A stretch of DNA of 64,000 nucleotides from Mycobacterium sp. AT1 (GCF_002043095.1 NZ_MVOC01000076.1:41264-105263), one strand, 5' to 3'. Positions 43,011-52,093 are shown, counted from the first letter of the stretch. Numbers and translations: made by a program. The notes: generated by a model from the sequence alone, not told the origin.

Positions 43011-44834
43011 TTACGGCTGCGGCACGGCGGCCAGCAACTTCTCTGTGTATTCGTGCTGCGGGTTCGCGAAGATCTCGGCGGCGTCGCCGGACTCGACGAT
43101 CGACCCGTTGAACATCACCACCAGCCGATCGGCAAGATGCTTGACCACCGACAGGTCGTGTGAGACGAAGAGATACGACAATCCGAACCTCTCCTGCAGA
43201 TCCAGCAGCAGGTTGACGATGCCTGCCTGGATCGAAACGTCCAGGGCGGAGACCGGTTCGTCGAGCGCCAGGATCTTCGGTTGCAGCGCCAACGCGCGGG
43301 CGATGCCGATGCGCTGCTTCTGGCCGCCGGAGAATTCGGCGGGGTACCTACCGGCGTCTTCGCGTCGTAGCCCGACGGTGCTCAACAGCTCGGCGACGCG
43401 CTCGTCCACGTGCTTCTTGTCGAAGCCGTTGGCGGTCAACGGTTCCGCCAACGCGTCGAAGACGGGCAGTCGTGGATCGAGGGAGGCGACGGGATCTTGG
43501 AACACCACCTGCAGATCGCCCCGCAATGCCCGCCGCGATTGCCGGTCAAGGGTGGCGACGTCCTGACCGAGGACTTCGATGGAACCACCCTGTGGCGCAG
43601 TGAGTTCCAGAACCTGGTGCAACGTGGTCGACTTCCCGGACCCGGATTCACCGACGATGCCAAGGGTTTGGCCCTGACGCAGTTCGAAGCTGATGCCGTC
43701 GACGGCCCGCACCTCACCGATCCGGCGTCGGAACACCGAGCCCTTGGTCAGGGTGAACGTCTTGACGAGGTTCTCGACGCGGAGCACGACGGGTGCGTCG
43801 GGATCGGCCGCCGCGTCGACCGGCGCCGTCGAGACGCCGTAGACGTCGGCGGCCGAGCGGCCCGCGACGTCCTCGGTGCGGATGCACGCCGCCGTGTGGT
43901 CGGGGGCGACGGAGACGAGCTCGGGTTCGGCGGAGAGGCAGTCGTCGACGACCATCGGACACCGCGGCGCGAACGGGCAGCCAGGGGGGAGCGCCGCCAT
44001 CGACGGTGGCGCACCGGGAATCGGCACCAGCCGCGATCCCTGCGCGGCGTCGAGGCGGGGCACCGAACCCAACAGTCCGACGGTGTACGGCATGACCCGG
44101 CTGCGGGCCAGGTCGGCCACCGGTGCCGTCTCCACGGCCCTGCCCGCGTACATCACCAGCGCGCGGTCGGCGAACTCCGACACCACGCCAAGGTCGTGGG
44201 TGATGATCAGCACGCCTGCGCCCGTCACGTCGCGGGCCGTGCGCAGCACGTCGAGGATCTGGGCCTGGACGGTGACGTCGAGCGCCGTCGTCGGCTCGTC
44301 GCAGATGATGAGGTCCGGGTCGTTGGCGATCGCGATCGCGATCACCACGCGTTGCCGCTCGCCGCCGGACAACTCGTGGGGGAAGGACTTGGCGCGTCGT
44401 TCGGGCTGCGATATCCCCACCAGCTCGAGCAGCTCGACGGCCCGTGTCGCGGCGGCCGCGCGGCCAATGCCGCGCTGGTGCACGCGAAGTGCTTCGGCGA
44501 TCTGCTGGCCGACGGGGTAGACGGGGGTGAGTGCCGACATCGGATCTTGGAAGACGGTGCCGACGACCCGGCCCCGAATGCGTGACATCCGTTGGTCGTC
44601 GAGCCCGATGAGTTCGTCACCCTGCAGGCGCACCGATCCGGAGACCTGCGCGTACTCCGGAAGCAGGCCGACGACCGCCATCGCCGTCGCCGACTTGCCT
44701 GCGCCGGACTCGCCGACGAGCGCGACGACCTCGCGGGGTTTGACGTCGAACGTCATGCCGCGCACGGCCGCGACGTCTTCGGCGTCGGTGGTGAAGCCGA
44801 CGCGCAGGTCCGTCACCTGGAGCAGTTCGGTCAT
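43011..44834 (-). CDS. oppD: Oligopeptide ABC transporter ATPase OppD (fused two-domain)
   Basis: 607 residues from ATG 44834; the longer frame upstream is a shadow of oppC. Two complete ATPase domains are fused. The first has Walker A GESGAGKSAT, signature LSGGERQRV and Walker B ICDEPTTALDV. The second has GESGSGKSTT, FSGGQKQRI and ALDEPVSALDV. A Cys-rich oligopeptide-transporter C-terminal motif (PPGCPFAPRCPMVVDDCL) closes the first domain. It therefore replaces separate OppD and OppF proteins. Start overlaps the oppC stop by 4 bp. Confidence 0.95.
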   Translation of the reverse strand: MTELLQVTDLRVGFTTDAEDVAAVRGMTFDVKPREVVALVGESGAGKSATAMAVVGLLPEYAQVSGSVRLQGDELIGLDDQRMSRIRGRVVGTVFQDPMSALTPVYPVGQQIAEALRVHQRGIGRAAAATRAVELLELVGISQPERRAKSFPHELSGGERQRVVIAIAIANDPDLIICDEPTTALDVTVQAQILDVLRTARDVTGAGVLIITHDLGVVSEFADRALVMYAGRAVETAPVADLARSRVMPYTVGLLGSVPRLDAAQGSRLVPIPGAPPSMAALPPGCPFAPRCPMVVDDCLSAEPELVSVAPDHTAACIRTEDVAGRSAADVYGVSTAPVDAAADPDAPVVLRVENLVKTFTLTKGSVFRRRIGEVRAVDGISFELRQGQTLGIVGESGSGKSTTLHQVLELTAPQGGSIEVLGQDVATLDRQSRRALRGDLQVVFQDPVASLDPRLPVFDALAEPLTANGFDKKHVDERVAELLSTVGLRREDAGRYPAEFSGGQKQRIGIARALALQPKILALDEPVSALDVSIQAGIVNLLLDLQERFGLSYLFVSHDLSVVKHLADRLVVMFNGSIVESGDAAEIFANPQHEYTEKLLAAVPQP

Positions 44835-45760
44835 TTGCGCCGCCGCCGACGGGGTTTCGCGCTCGGGTCGATCGCGTCCCGCAGTCCGTCGCCGATGACG
44901 TTGGCGCACAGCACGATCAGCACCAGGATGCCCGCCGGAAACAGGAACACCCATGGGAACGTGGTCACCGAGGGGGTGCCGTCGGCGATCAGCGTTCCCA
45001 ACGAGACGTCGGGCGGCTGGATGCCGAAACCGAGGAACGACAGTCCGGTCTCGGCGAGAATCGCGACGCCCACGTTGAGCGTGGTGTCGATGATGAGGAT
45101 GGATGCGACGTTCGGCAGCACGTGGCGCACGATGATCCGCCGATTCGACACACCCATGTACCTTGCCGCGGTGACGAATTCGCGCTCGCGAAGGCTCATC
45201 GTCATCCCGCGCACGATGCGCGCGCTGATCATCCAGCTGAACGCCGCCAGCAGCAGGATCAGCGACACGATCCGGCCCGACTGCCCCAGGCGTGGGGTGA
45301 CGATGGCGATGAGGATGAAGCTCGGCACCACCAGGAGTAGGTCGACCACCCACATCGCCGTGCGGTCCCGCCAGCCGCCGAAGTAGCCGGCGACCGCGCC
45401 GACGGTGGCCGCGATGATCGTCGAGAGAAACGCCACGCAAACACCGATCAACAGGGACTTCTGCATGCCGCGCAGCGTCTGAGCCAACAGGTCCTGGCCG
45501 AGGCCGTTCGTGCCGAACCAGTGGCTGGGGCTTGGCGGCTGTTGCAGTGCGAGGAAGTCCAGATCGGTGTAGCTCCAGGGCAGGAATGGCGGCAGCGCGT
45601 AACAGCCGACGAGCATCACCGTCAGGACGGCAAGGGCCGCCACGGCGAGGCGGTTGCCGAGGAAGCGGCGCGTCGTCAGCGTGCGTCGGGAGGCGAATGC
45701 GCCTGCGTCCATGCCTGATTGCGCAGTGGACGACGCTTCCGTCGTGACCGGTTCGGTCAT
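44831..45760 (-). CDS. oppC: Oligopeptide ABC transporter permease OppC
   Basis: 309 residues. The N-terminal OppC helix (LAVAALAVLTVMLVGCYALPPFL) and five further membrane helices are visible. The EAA-like loop reads EFVTAARYMGVSNRRIIVRHVLPN, which docks on the ATPase. QPPSPSHWFGTNGLGQDLL is the conserved periplasmic motif of the DppC/OppC family. It overlaps oppD by 4 bp and follows oppB by one base, within a single operon. Confidence 0.94.
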   Translation of the reverse strand: MTEPVTTEASSTAQSGMDAGAFASRRTLTTRRFLGNRLAVAALAVLTVMLVGCYALPPFLPWSYTDLDFLALQQPPSPSHWFGTNGLGQDLLAQTLRGMQKSLLIGVCVAFLSTIIAATVGAVAGYFGGWRDRTAMWVVDLLLVVPSFILIAIVTPRLGQSGRIVSLILLLAAFSWMISARIVRGMTMSLREREFVTAARYMGVSNRRIIVRHVLPNVASILIIDTTLNVGVAILAETGLSFLGFGIQPPDVSLGTLIADGTPSVTTFPWVFLFPAGILVLIVLCANVIGDGLRDAIDPSAKPRRRRRK

Positions 45761-45761
45761 C

Positions 45762-46739
45762 TCAGGCCACCCTCACCCTCGGGTCCAGCGCGGCGTAGAT
45801 GACGTCGGACAGCAGGCCGGCAAGCAGAATGGTCGCTCCCGTGAAGACCGTGATCGCGGCGACGATGTTGGTGTCCTGAGTGGCGATGCCCTGAACCACC
45901 CACTCGCCCATGCCGTGCCAGCCGAAGATCTTCTCGACGAACACGGCGCCGGTGACCAATCCGCCGACGCCGTAGGCGAACAGGGTGGCCATCGGGATGA
46001 GCGCGGTGCGCAGGCCGTGTTTGAACAAGGCCTGCCGTCGAGTCAGCCCCTTGGCGCGGGCCGTGCGGATGAAGTCTTGGCCCAACACGTCGAGCATGGC
46101 GTTGCGTTGATAGCGACTGAAGCCGGCGATGGAGAACAACGCCAGGGTGGCGGTCGGAAGGACGAGGTGCTGAAGGCGGTCGACGAACTGCCCCCAGGCG
46201 CCGCCCGCCGTCGTGCCGGACGTCTCACCGGTGTATTCGAACAGGTTGAACCCCAGTGCCGTGTTGGCGCGCAACGCCCCGAGGATCAACAGGTTCGCGA
46301 CGACGAACGTGGGCATGCTGATCAACAGCAGGGACAGCACCGTGATCACGCGGTCGGAGACGCGGTACTGCCGAACGGCGCCCCACGCCCCGACCACCAC
46401 CCCGATCAGGGTGCCGAGCACCGAGCCGAGGAACACCAGCCGCAGGCTGACGCCGATGCGCCGCCACAGCTCGTCGGACACCGGTTGTCCTGCGACGGTC
46501 GTGCCGAAGTCGCCGTGCGCCGCGTCGGACACCCAGTGGACGTAGCGCAGCGGGATTGGCTTGTCGAGTGAGAGCTCGGCGGCCTTGGCGTCGATGACGG
46601 ATTGAGGCGGCCTGGGGTTGCGGCCTTCGAGGCTGTCGAGCGGTTTGAACGACCATGACGCCAGCGCGAAGGTCAGGAATGACGCCAGGGTCAGGAGCAC
46701 GACGTAGTTCAGCGCCCGGCGGGCGAGGAAACGCGTCAT
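45762..46739 (-). CDS. oppB: Oligopeptide ABC transporter permease OppB
   Basis: 325 residues from ATG 46739, the length I recall for the M. tuberculosis protein (Rv1283c). Six membrane helices, first of them YVVLLTLASFLTFALASW. The EAA loop reads DFIRTARAKGLTRRQALFKHGLRTALIP, and GVGGLVTGAVFVEKIFGWHGMGEWVVQGI is the family signature. First gene of the oppBCDA operon. The 192-bp region upstream separates it from the divergent secreted-protein gene; I saw no certain operator there. Confidence 0.94.
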   Translation of the reverse strand: MTRFLARRALNYVVLLTLASFLTFALASWSFKPLDSLEGRNPRPPQSVIDAKAAELSLDKPIPLRYVHWVSDAAHGDFGTTVAGQPVSDELWRRIGVSLRLVFLGSVLGTLIGVVVGAWGAVRQYRVSDRVITVLSLLLISMPTFVVANLLILGALRANTALGFNLFEYTGETSGTTAGGAWGQFVDRLQHLVLPTATLALFSIAGFSRYQRNAMLDVLGQDFIRTARAKGLTRRQALFKHGLRTALIPMATLFAYGVGGLVTGAVFVEKIFGWHGMGEWVVQGIATQDTNIVAAITVFTGATILLAGLLSDVIYAALDPRVRVA

Positions 46740-46931
46740 GACGCGCCCGTCGGAAACTGCATGGCCACAGGGTAGGAGATGAACGCCCAATTGCCGCCCT
46801 CCGGCCCACGGAAGTCTTGACTGGGAATGCGCTTCGTGTTTGATGCGCGTCTGCTGCGGTTATCCGACGTACAGCGGGGGCCGGCCGGGCTCCCGGGTAA
46901 GCCCGAACAGCCCCGAATGGGAGGGACCACC

Positions 46932-47183
46932 ATGAACGGCAAGACTATGAAGGTGATGGCCGCGAGCGTCGGTGCTGGCGCGCTGATTGCGGGTGGCGCG
47001 TTGACAGTGGCCACGACGAGTGCGGCGGAGCCGGCGACCCCGGGCCCCGTACCCACCGAAGAAGCCACGATGGGCGAGACGACGACGGAGACGACGGCGC
47101 CCGAGACGCCGACGACGTCGTCCGCAGTACCCGAGATCGAGGGCCCCGCGGAACTTCCGCCGGAACAGGACGACGCGCTCTAA
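46932..47183 (+). CDS. Small secreted Thr/Pro/Glu-rich protein
   Basis: 83 residues from ATG 46932, with GGAGG 9 bp upstream; the longer frame to 46827 lacks such a site. A signal peptide (VMAASVGAGALIAGGALTVATTSAA) precedes a mature part dominated by Thr, Glu and Pro (EEATMGETTTETTAPETPTTSSAVPE). It has no Cys and no known domain. The Thr/Pro-rich mature region is the kind of sequence that mycobacterial protein O-mannosylation acts on. It is convergent with the next gene with a 4-bp gap. Confidence 0.7.
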   Translation: MNGKTMKVMAASVGAGALIAGGALTVATTSAAEPATPGPVPTEEATMGETTTETTAPETPTTSSAVPEIEGPAELPPEQDDAL

Positions 47184-47187
47184 GCGC

Positions 47188-47640
47188 TCAGCTACCCGGC
47201 GACAGGGGAGGCCCCATGGTGGACACCGTGGCGGTCTCCCCTTTTCGTGTGGCCGTGATGACAACCGTGTCGCCGACGGCGAACGGCGGTGCGCTGGCAC
47301 CCTCGACTTCGTGGATGACGTAGGTCTGAGCGAAGCCGTCGGCGCTGCGGGTCGTCACCGAGGTCGGCGAAATCGCGGTGATCTTGCCGGTTTGGGTGAT
47401 CCGAGTTTCGAACGCGCCGTTCTCGGCAACCACGTACTCGCCGTGCAGCGAGAGTGGTTCGGAATTGGAGCGATGGGCCGCGGGCGGCGGTCCGCCGAAG
47501 CCGCCGAACCCGCCCGAGTTGGGGTGGTATCCCGTCTCGGTCGCCGCGGCGATGGCCGCTCCACCGACCCCTGCCACGGCGGTCGCCACCGCAACGGCGC
47601 CGATCGTCTTGCGCATGCCCCAGGTGTTCACGAGAACCAC
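47188..47640 (-). CDS. Secreted Gly/Phe-rich protein, DUF5666/OB-fold-like
   Basis: Up to 150 residues from GTG 47640; GTG 47631 and ATG 47616 are alternatives. A signal peptide (RKTIGAVAVATAVAGVGGAAIAAA) is followed by a GGFGGFGGPPPAA linker and a small beta domain (GEYVVAENGAFETRITQTGK, AISPTSVTTRSADGF, PFAVGDTVVITATRKGE) like the OB-type DUF5666 fold. Function unknown. It is divergent from the response-regulator gene and shares its repeat-rich promoter. Its GGF linker is echoed in the two GT39 proteins downstream. Confidence 0.78.
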   Translation of the reverse strand: MVLVNTWGMRKTIGAVAVATAVAGVGGAAIAAATETGYHPNSGGFGGFGGPPPAAHRSNSEPLSLHGEYVVAENGAFETRITQTGKITAISPTSVTTRSADGFAQTYVIHEVEGASAPPFAVGDTVVITATRKGETATVSTMGPPLSPGS

Positions 47641-47653
47641 TCTGCCGGTCCAA

Positions 47654-47671
47654 GCTATGCGCCAGCTGTGC
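47654..47671 (-). promoter_or_regulatory. 11-bp-period repeat array facing the secreted-protein gene
   Basis: Read on the minus strand: GCACAGC-tggc-GCATAGC, two 7-mers with 4-bp spacing. It lies just upstream of the divergent gene at 47640. The layout equals PhoP-type response-regulator sites (TCACAGC-N4-TCACAGC). Confidence 0.62.
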
Positions 47672-47679
47672 AGCCCATT

Positions 47680-47708
47680 TCACAGCTCGCGCATAGGGTG
47701 GGCACAGG
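47680..47708 (+). promoter_or_regulatory. 11-bp-period repeat array facing the response-regulator gene
   Basis: TCACAGC-tcgc-GCATAGG-gtgg-GCACAGG: three 7-mers at exact 11-bp intervals, ending 24 bp before ATG 47733. With the opposite-facing array at 47654-47671 it forms the 16-bp near-palindrome seen at 47655-47696. It is a probable autoregulatory site. Confidence 0.65.
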
Positions 47709-47732
47709 ACGTGCCCATCGCACCGGCCGACA

Positions 47733-48500
47733 ATGAGGACGATGACCACCATGAACGGCGCCGACCGCGAACATGCCGATCCCGCGCGGCTGGTCATGCG
47801 CAGGTCCGACGGCAAGCCGATCAACGTGCTGGTGGTCGACGACGAGCCGGTGCTCGCCGAACTCGTGTCGATGGCGTTGCGCTACGAGGGCTGGGACATC
47901 TCGACGGCAGGCGACGGAGAAACGGCGATCGCCTTGGCACGCGAGAACCCGCCCGACGTCGTCGTGCTCGACGTGATGCTGCCCGACATGAGCGGTCTTG
48001 ACGTGCTGCACGAGCTGCGCGCCCAGATTCCCGGACTCCCGTTGCTGCTGTTGACGGCGAAGGACTCGGTCGAGGACCGCATCGCAGGCCTTACCGCCGG
48101 CGGCGACGACTACGTCACCAAGCCATTCAGCCTCGAAGAGGTCGTGCTGCGGCTGCGCGCGCTGCTCAGGCGCACCGGGGTGGCCGACGAGACGGGCGGC
48201 GCCCAGATCGTGGTCGGCGATCTGGTGCTCGACGAGGACAGTCACGAGGTCACCCGCGCGGGCGAGCCGATTACGTTGACGGCCACCGAGTTCGAGCTGT
48301 TGCGGTTCATGATGCGCAACGCCAAGCGGGTTCTGAGCAAGGCGCAGATCCTCGACAGGGTGTGGAGCTACGACTTCGGTGGCCGCTCCAACATCGTCGA
48401 GTTGTACGTGTCCTACCTTCGCAAGAAGATCGACAGCGGCCGTGAGCCGATGATTCACACGTTGCGCGGCGCTGGGTACGTGCTCAAGCCACCGCGATGA
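47733..48500 (+). CDS. OmpR/PhoP-family response regulator
   Basis: 255 residues. The receiver domain (about 30-140) has the acidic pair VVDDEP, phospho-acceptor Asp80 (VVVLDVMLPD), LLLLTAKDS and the Lys of DDYVTKPF. The C-terminal winged helix (160-250) has EFELLRFMMRNAKRVLSKAQILDRVW and RSNIVELYVSYLRKKID, as in TrcR/PhoP-type regulators. ATGA overlap couples it to the histidine kinase. Its own promoter holds three in-phase 7-mers, and similar arrays precede downstream glycosyltransferase genes. Confidence 0.95.
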   Translation: MRTMTTMNGADREHADPARLVMRRSDGKPINVLVVDDEPVLAELVSMALRYEGWDISTAGDGETAIALARENPPDVVVLDVMLPDMSGLDVLHELRAQIPGLPLLLLTAKDSVEDRIAGLTAGGDDYVTKPFSLEEVVLRLRALLRRTGVADETGGAQIVVGDLVLDEDSHEVTRAGEPITLTATEFELLRFMMRNAKRVLSKAQILDRVWSYDFGGRSNIVELYVSYLRKKIDSGREPMIHTLRGAGYVLKPPR

Positions 48501-50125
48501 GTCGGGACGCTGGCGACTCGGGGTCGCACAGTCGGATCCTGTCGCCGCGCACGTGGTCGCTCCGCATGCGGCTGCTCCTTACCCAGGTGGTGTTGCTCGC
48601 GGCGGTGTGCGCGAGCATCGGTATCGCGACCGAGTTTGCGCTGCAACGCTTTTTGGTGCGTCAGCTCGACAATCAGGTGGTCGAGGCGGGGAAGCGCTCG
48701 GCGGCCATCTTCGAGCTCCCGCCGCCGATGTTTCGACCGCCCCCCGACTGGGCGGAGGACTCTGACCGGGGGCGTGACTCCATTCCGTCCCGCTATCGCT
48801 TCTTCGACCCGGAGGCAGGCCCAGGCCCCGGTTTTCTGAACGCGCCAGGGCAAGCCACGCAGACCGTGGGAGCCGTCGTGTCCCCGTCCGGGGCGGTCGA
48901 CGCCGGCGTCATCACCAGCGACGGAGGCCGGGCGGAGATCAGCGCCGCCGCGGCCGCGGCGCTGGCGAAGGTGCCGCCGACCCGCACTCCGGTCACGATC
49001 GAACTCAACGGCTTGGGTCGGTATCGGGTGATTGCGCTGCATGCCCGCCACGGTGACGAAACGATCGTGACGGGATTGCCGACCGCTGTCGTGGACGACA
49101 CCTTGCTGTGGGTCGTCGGGATGTTCTGCGTCCTCGCGGTGATCGCACTGATCGGCGCCGCCACCGCCGGTCTGCTCGTCATCCGGCGGCAACTCGCGCC
49201 GCTGTCGAGGGTCACCTCCGCCGCCAGAGACGTCGCGACCCTCGAGCTCGACAAGGGTGAGGTCAACCTGCCCAGTCGCATCGTCGAGGTCGACCCGAAG
49301 GGCGTCAACACCGAGGTGGGCCAGCTCGGGACGGCGCTGAACACGATGCTCGACCGCGTCGCCGGGGCGTTGTCCGCGCGCCATGCCAGCGAGACGCGTG
49401 TGCGTCAGTTCGTCGCCGACGCGAGCCACGAGTTGCGCACTCCGCTCGCCGCGATCCGCGGCTATACCGAACTGGCGCAACGGAAGAGCCGCGAGCTGCC
49501 CGCCGACGTCGCCCATGCGATGAATCGGGTGGAGTCCGAGACCGGACGCATGACGCACCTCGTCGAGGACTTGCTGTTGCTCGCCCGGCTGGACTCGGGA
49601 CGGGCCTTGGTGCGCGAACCGGTCGACGTAACGAGGCTCGTCGTCGACGCGGTGAGCGACGCCCACATTGCGGGTCTCGACCATGATTGGGCGCTCGACC
49701 TCCCCGAGGAGCCGGTCGTCGTGGTCGGTGACGAGGCGCGGCTGCAGCAGGTGCTGGTCAACCTGTTGGCCAACGCCAGGATTCACACCCCCGCGGGAAC
49801 CGCGGTCACCACGTCACTGTCCCAGGAGGGTGGCACGGCGGTGCTGACCGTGGCCGACGACGGCCCAGGAATCGCCGCCGATTTGCTGCCGGAGATCTTC
49901 GAGAGGTTTGCAAGGGGTGACTCGTCGCGGTCGCGGCGCACGGGAGCCCCCGCCGCGAGCGGCAGCACCGGTCTCGGCCTTGCCATCGTCGCCGCGGTGG
50001 TCAAGGCGCACGACGGGACGATCGAGGTCCGAAGCGAGCCCGGCCAAACGGAATTCGTCGTCCGCCTCCCCGTTCCCCCCGACAGTTCACAGCCTACGTA
50101 CAGGCCGAACCAATCGCCCGCATAG
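48497..50125 (+). CDS. Sensor histidine kinase
   Basis: 542 residues. Two membrane helices (about 27-50 and 200-225) enclose an extracytoplasmic sensor of about 150 residues containing a Pro-rich stretch (ELPPPMFRPPPDW). A HAMP domain follows, then H-box DASHELRTPL with phospho-acceptor His311, N-box NLLANARIHTPAG, DDGPGI and GSTGLGLAIV. It phosphorylates the preceding response regulator. The signal is unknown. The 3' end of the gene carries part of a repeat array that serves the next gene. Confidence 0.95.
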   Translation: MSRDAGDSGSHSRILSPRTWSLRMRLLLTQVVLLAAVCASIGIATEFALQRFLVRQLDNQVVEAGKRSAAIFELPPPMFRPPPDWAEDSDRGRDSIPSRYRFFDPEAGPGPGFLNAPGQATQTVGAVVSPSGAVDAGVITSDGGRAEISAAAAAALAKVPPTRTPVTIELNGLGRYRVIALHARHGDETIVTGLPTAVVDDTLLWVVGMFCVLAVIALIGAATAGLLVIRRQLAPLSRVTSAARDVATLELDKGEVNLPSRIVEVDPKGVNTEVGQLGTALNTMLDRVAGALSARHASETRVRQFVADASHELRTPLAAIRGYTELAQRKSRELPADVAHAMNRVESETGRMTHLVEDLLLLARLDSGRALVREPVDVTRLVVDAVSDAHIAGLDHDWALDLPEEPVVVVGDEARLQQVLVNLLANARIHTPAGTAVTTSLSQEGGTAVLTVADDGPGIAADLLPEIFERFARGDSSRSRRTGAPAASGSTGLGLAIVAAVVKAHDGTIEVRSEPGQTEFVVRLPVPPDSSQPTYRPNQSPA

Positions 50126-50137
50126 CCGACTCACCGA
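50087..50137 (+). promoter_or_regulatory. 11-bp-period repeat array before the first GT39 gene
   Basis: 7-mers start at 50087 (TCACAGC), 50098 (GTACAGG), 50109 (ACCAATC, poor), 50120 (GCATAGC) and 50131 (TCACCGA), all in 11-bp phase. The array spans the end of the kinase gene and the 23-bp gap before GTG 50149. It suggests a regulated internal promoter. Confidence 0.55.
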
Positions 50138-50148
50138 AGATCGATGGA

Positions 50149-52038
50149 GTGACCGCCGTTCTCACGCGCCCTGCGCACGCCGACGACGGCGCCACCGAAC
50201 CCGACGACCTGCGCCGTCAGCGCCTCACGGTCGGTGAGCGGGTGGCGCTCGGCGTCCTGCTGGTGACCACGGCGGTGCTCTACCTGTGGAATCTGTCAGT
50301 CAACGAGTGGGCCAACGGCTTCTACTCGGCGGCCGTGCAGGCGGGCGCGGAGAACTGGACGGCGATGCTGTTCGGCTCCAGTGACGCGGGAAACGCGATC
50401 ACCGTCGACAAGACACCCGCCGCGCTGTGGGTGATGGACGTGTCGGTCCGGCTGTTCGGGTTCAACTCGTGGAGCGTGTTGGTGCCGCAGGCGCTGGAGG
50501 GGGTGGCTGCGGTCGCGCTGCTATACGCCGCGGTCCGCCGCGCGGCCGGTCCGTCGGCCGCGTTGCTCGCCGGTGCGGTGTTCGCGCTGACACCCGTCGC
50601 GGCGCTGATGTTCCGGTTCAACAACCCCGATTCCCTGCTGGTGCTCGCCCTGGTGGCCGCCGCGTACTGCGTGCAACGCGCCTGTGAGCGGGATGCGAAC
50701 CGCTGGTGGATGATTGCCGCCGGGGCGGCGGTCGGCGTCGGATTCCTGGCCAAGATGATGCAGGCCTTCCTGGTGCTGCCGGCCTTCGGCATCGCCTACC
50801 TCGTCGCCGCGGCCGTGCCACTGCGCACGCGGTTGACCAGGTCAGCCGCTGCGGTCGCGGCGTTGGTGGTCAGCGGCGGCTGGTACCTGCTGCTCGTCGA
50901 GCTGTGGCCGGCGTCCTCACGCCCGTACATCGGTGGGTCGCAGGACGACAGCATCGTCGAACTGGCGTTGGGCTACAACGGAATCGGCAGGCTCACCGGC
51001 GAGGAGACCGGCGGCCTGGGCAACATGAACTTCGACGTCGGCTGGGGCAGGCTGTTCGGCGCCTCGATGGGCACCTACAGCGCCTGGCTGATCCCCGCCG
51101 CGCTCATCTGTCTCGCCGCCGGGGTGCTCATCACTCGCCGTGCTCCCCGGACCGATCCGGCACGTGCGGGCCTGATCATCTGGGGTGGCTGGCTGGTGGT
51201 CACCGCCGTGGTCTTCAGCTACGCCAACGGCATCCTGCACCAGTACTACACGGTCGCCCTCGCGCCTGCGATCGGCGGGTGCATCGGGATCGGTGCAGTG
51301 TTGCTGTGGCGCAACAGGTCCGACGTGCGCTCCACCGTCGCGATGGCTGGCACCACCCTGGTGACGGTCATCCTCGCCGCGGTGCTGCTCGCTCGTCGCC
51401 ACGACTGGCTGCCCTGGCTCGGCACGGCGGTTGCCGTCGCTGGCGTCGCCGCCGCGGTACTACTTCTGGTCGTGAGCCGGCTCCCGCGTCGTGTCGCCAG
51501 CGGCGTGGCCGCGCTTGCCGTCCTGGCCTGCCTGGCCGCACCGACCGCCTACGCGCTTGCCACGGTCGCCACCCCACACACCGGAGCGATCCCGTCGGTC
51601 GGGCCGGCGCGTGCCCACGGTTCGTTCGGCGGCCCCGGGGGTCCCGGCGGCGGCTTCCTCGACATTCCCAAGCCTGGACCGGGGCTGACGGCTCTGCTGT
51701 CCGACGGCGCCGACGGTTTTCGGTGGACGGCCGCCGTGGTGGGTTCGAGCAACGCGGCGGGCTACCAGTTGGCCGCAGATGCGCCGGTGATGGCCGTCGG
51801 AGGGTTCAACGGCACCGATCCCGCCCCGACGCTCGCCGAGTTTCAACGCGACGTGGCCGACGGTCGAATCCACTACTTCCTTCGCGCGCACTCGATGTTC
51901 GGCATGCCGGTGGGCCGCGGTACGACTGGCAGTCGGGAAGCCGCGGACATCGGCGAATGGGTCGAGGCGCACTACTCACCGATGACGGTCGACGGCGTCG
52001 TCCTCTACGACCTGACCGAGGTGCCCAATCACTCATAG
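50149..52038 (+). CDS. GT39-family membrane glycosyltransferase (ArnT/YkcB-like), first copy
   Basis: 629 residues from GTG 50149. The PMT_2-type core has about 11-12 helices. NEWANGFYSAAVQAG, VDKTPAALWVMDVSVRLFG, NNPDSLLVL and HQYYTVALAPAIG are the motifs of polyprenyl-phosphate-sugar-dependent transferases of this group. After a Gly-rich loop (SFGGPGGPGGGF, about residues 490-500) a soluble C-terminal domain of the YkcA/B type follows (MAVGGFNGTDPAPTLAEF). It should transfer a sugar from a lipid carrier to an envelope acceptor outside the membrane. Acceptor and sugar are unknown. Paralogue at 53400. Confidence 0.9.
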   Translation: MTAVLTRPAHADDGATEPDDLRRQRLTVGERVALGVLLVTTAVLYLWNLSVNEWANGFYSAAVQAGAENWTAMLFGSSDAGNAITVDKTPAALWVMDVSVRLFGFNSWSVLVPQALEGVAAVALLYAAVRRAAGPSAALLAGAVFALTPVAALMFRFNNPDSLLVLALVAAAYCVQRACERDANRWWMIAAGAAVGVGFLAKMMQAFLVLPAFGIAYLVAAAVPLRTRLTRSAAAVAALVVSGGWYLLLVELWPASSRPYIGGSQDDSIVELALGYNGIGRLTGEETGGLGNMNFDVGWGRLFGASMGTYSAWLIPAALICLAAGVLITRRAPRTDPARAGLIIWGGWLVVTAVVFSYANGILHQYYTVALAPAIGGCIGIGAVLLWRNRSDVRSTVAMAGTTLVTVILAAVLLARRHDWLPWLGTAVAVAGVAAAVLLLVVSRLPRRVASGVAALAVLACLAAPTAYALATVATPHTGAIPSVGPARAHGSFGGPGGPGGGFLDIPKPGPGLTALLSDGADGFRWTAAVVGSSNAAGYQLAADAPVMAVGGFNGTDPAPTLAEFQRDVADGRIHYFLRAHSMFGMPVGRGTTGSREAADIGEWVEAHYSPMTVDGVVLYDLTEVPNHS

Positions 52039-52061
52039 CCGACGCATAGCTCGCGCAAACA
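52033..52061 (+). promoter_or_regulatory. 11-bp-period repeat array before the GT2-GtrA gene
   Basis: TCATAGC-cgac-GCATAGC-tcgc-GCAAACA: three 7-mers at 11-bp intervals in the gap between the GT39 stop and ATG 52094. Same consensus and spacing as the arrays at 47680 and 50087. Confidence 0.62.
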
Positions 52062-52093
52062 GTCACCACGAGCAGCCGAACGACGATGGAGAC

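Noticed and set aside
47655..47696. One 16-bp-arm inverted repeat read as a single large operator
   Set aside because: It is explained better by two opposed arrays of 7-mers with 11-bp phase, which also recur unpaired at 50087 and 52033.
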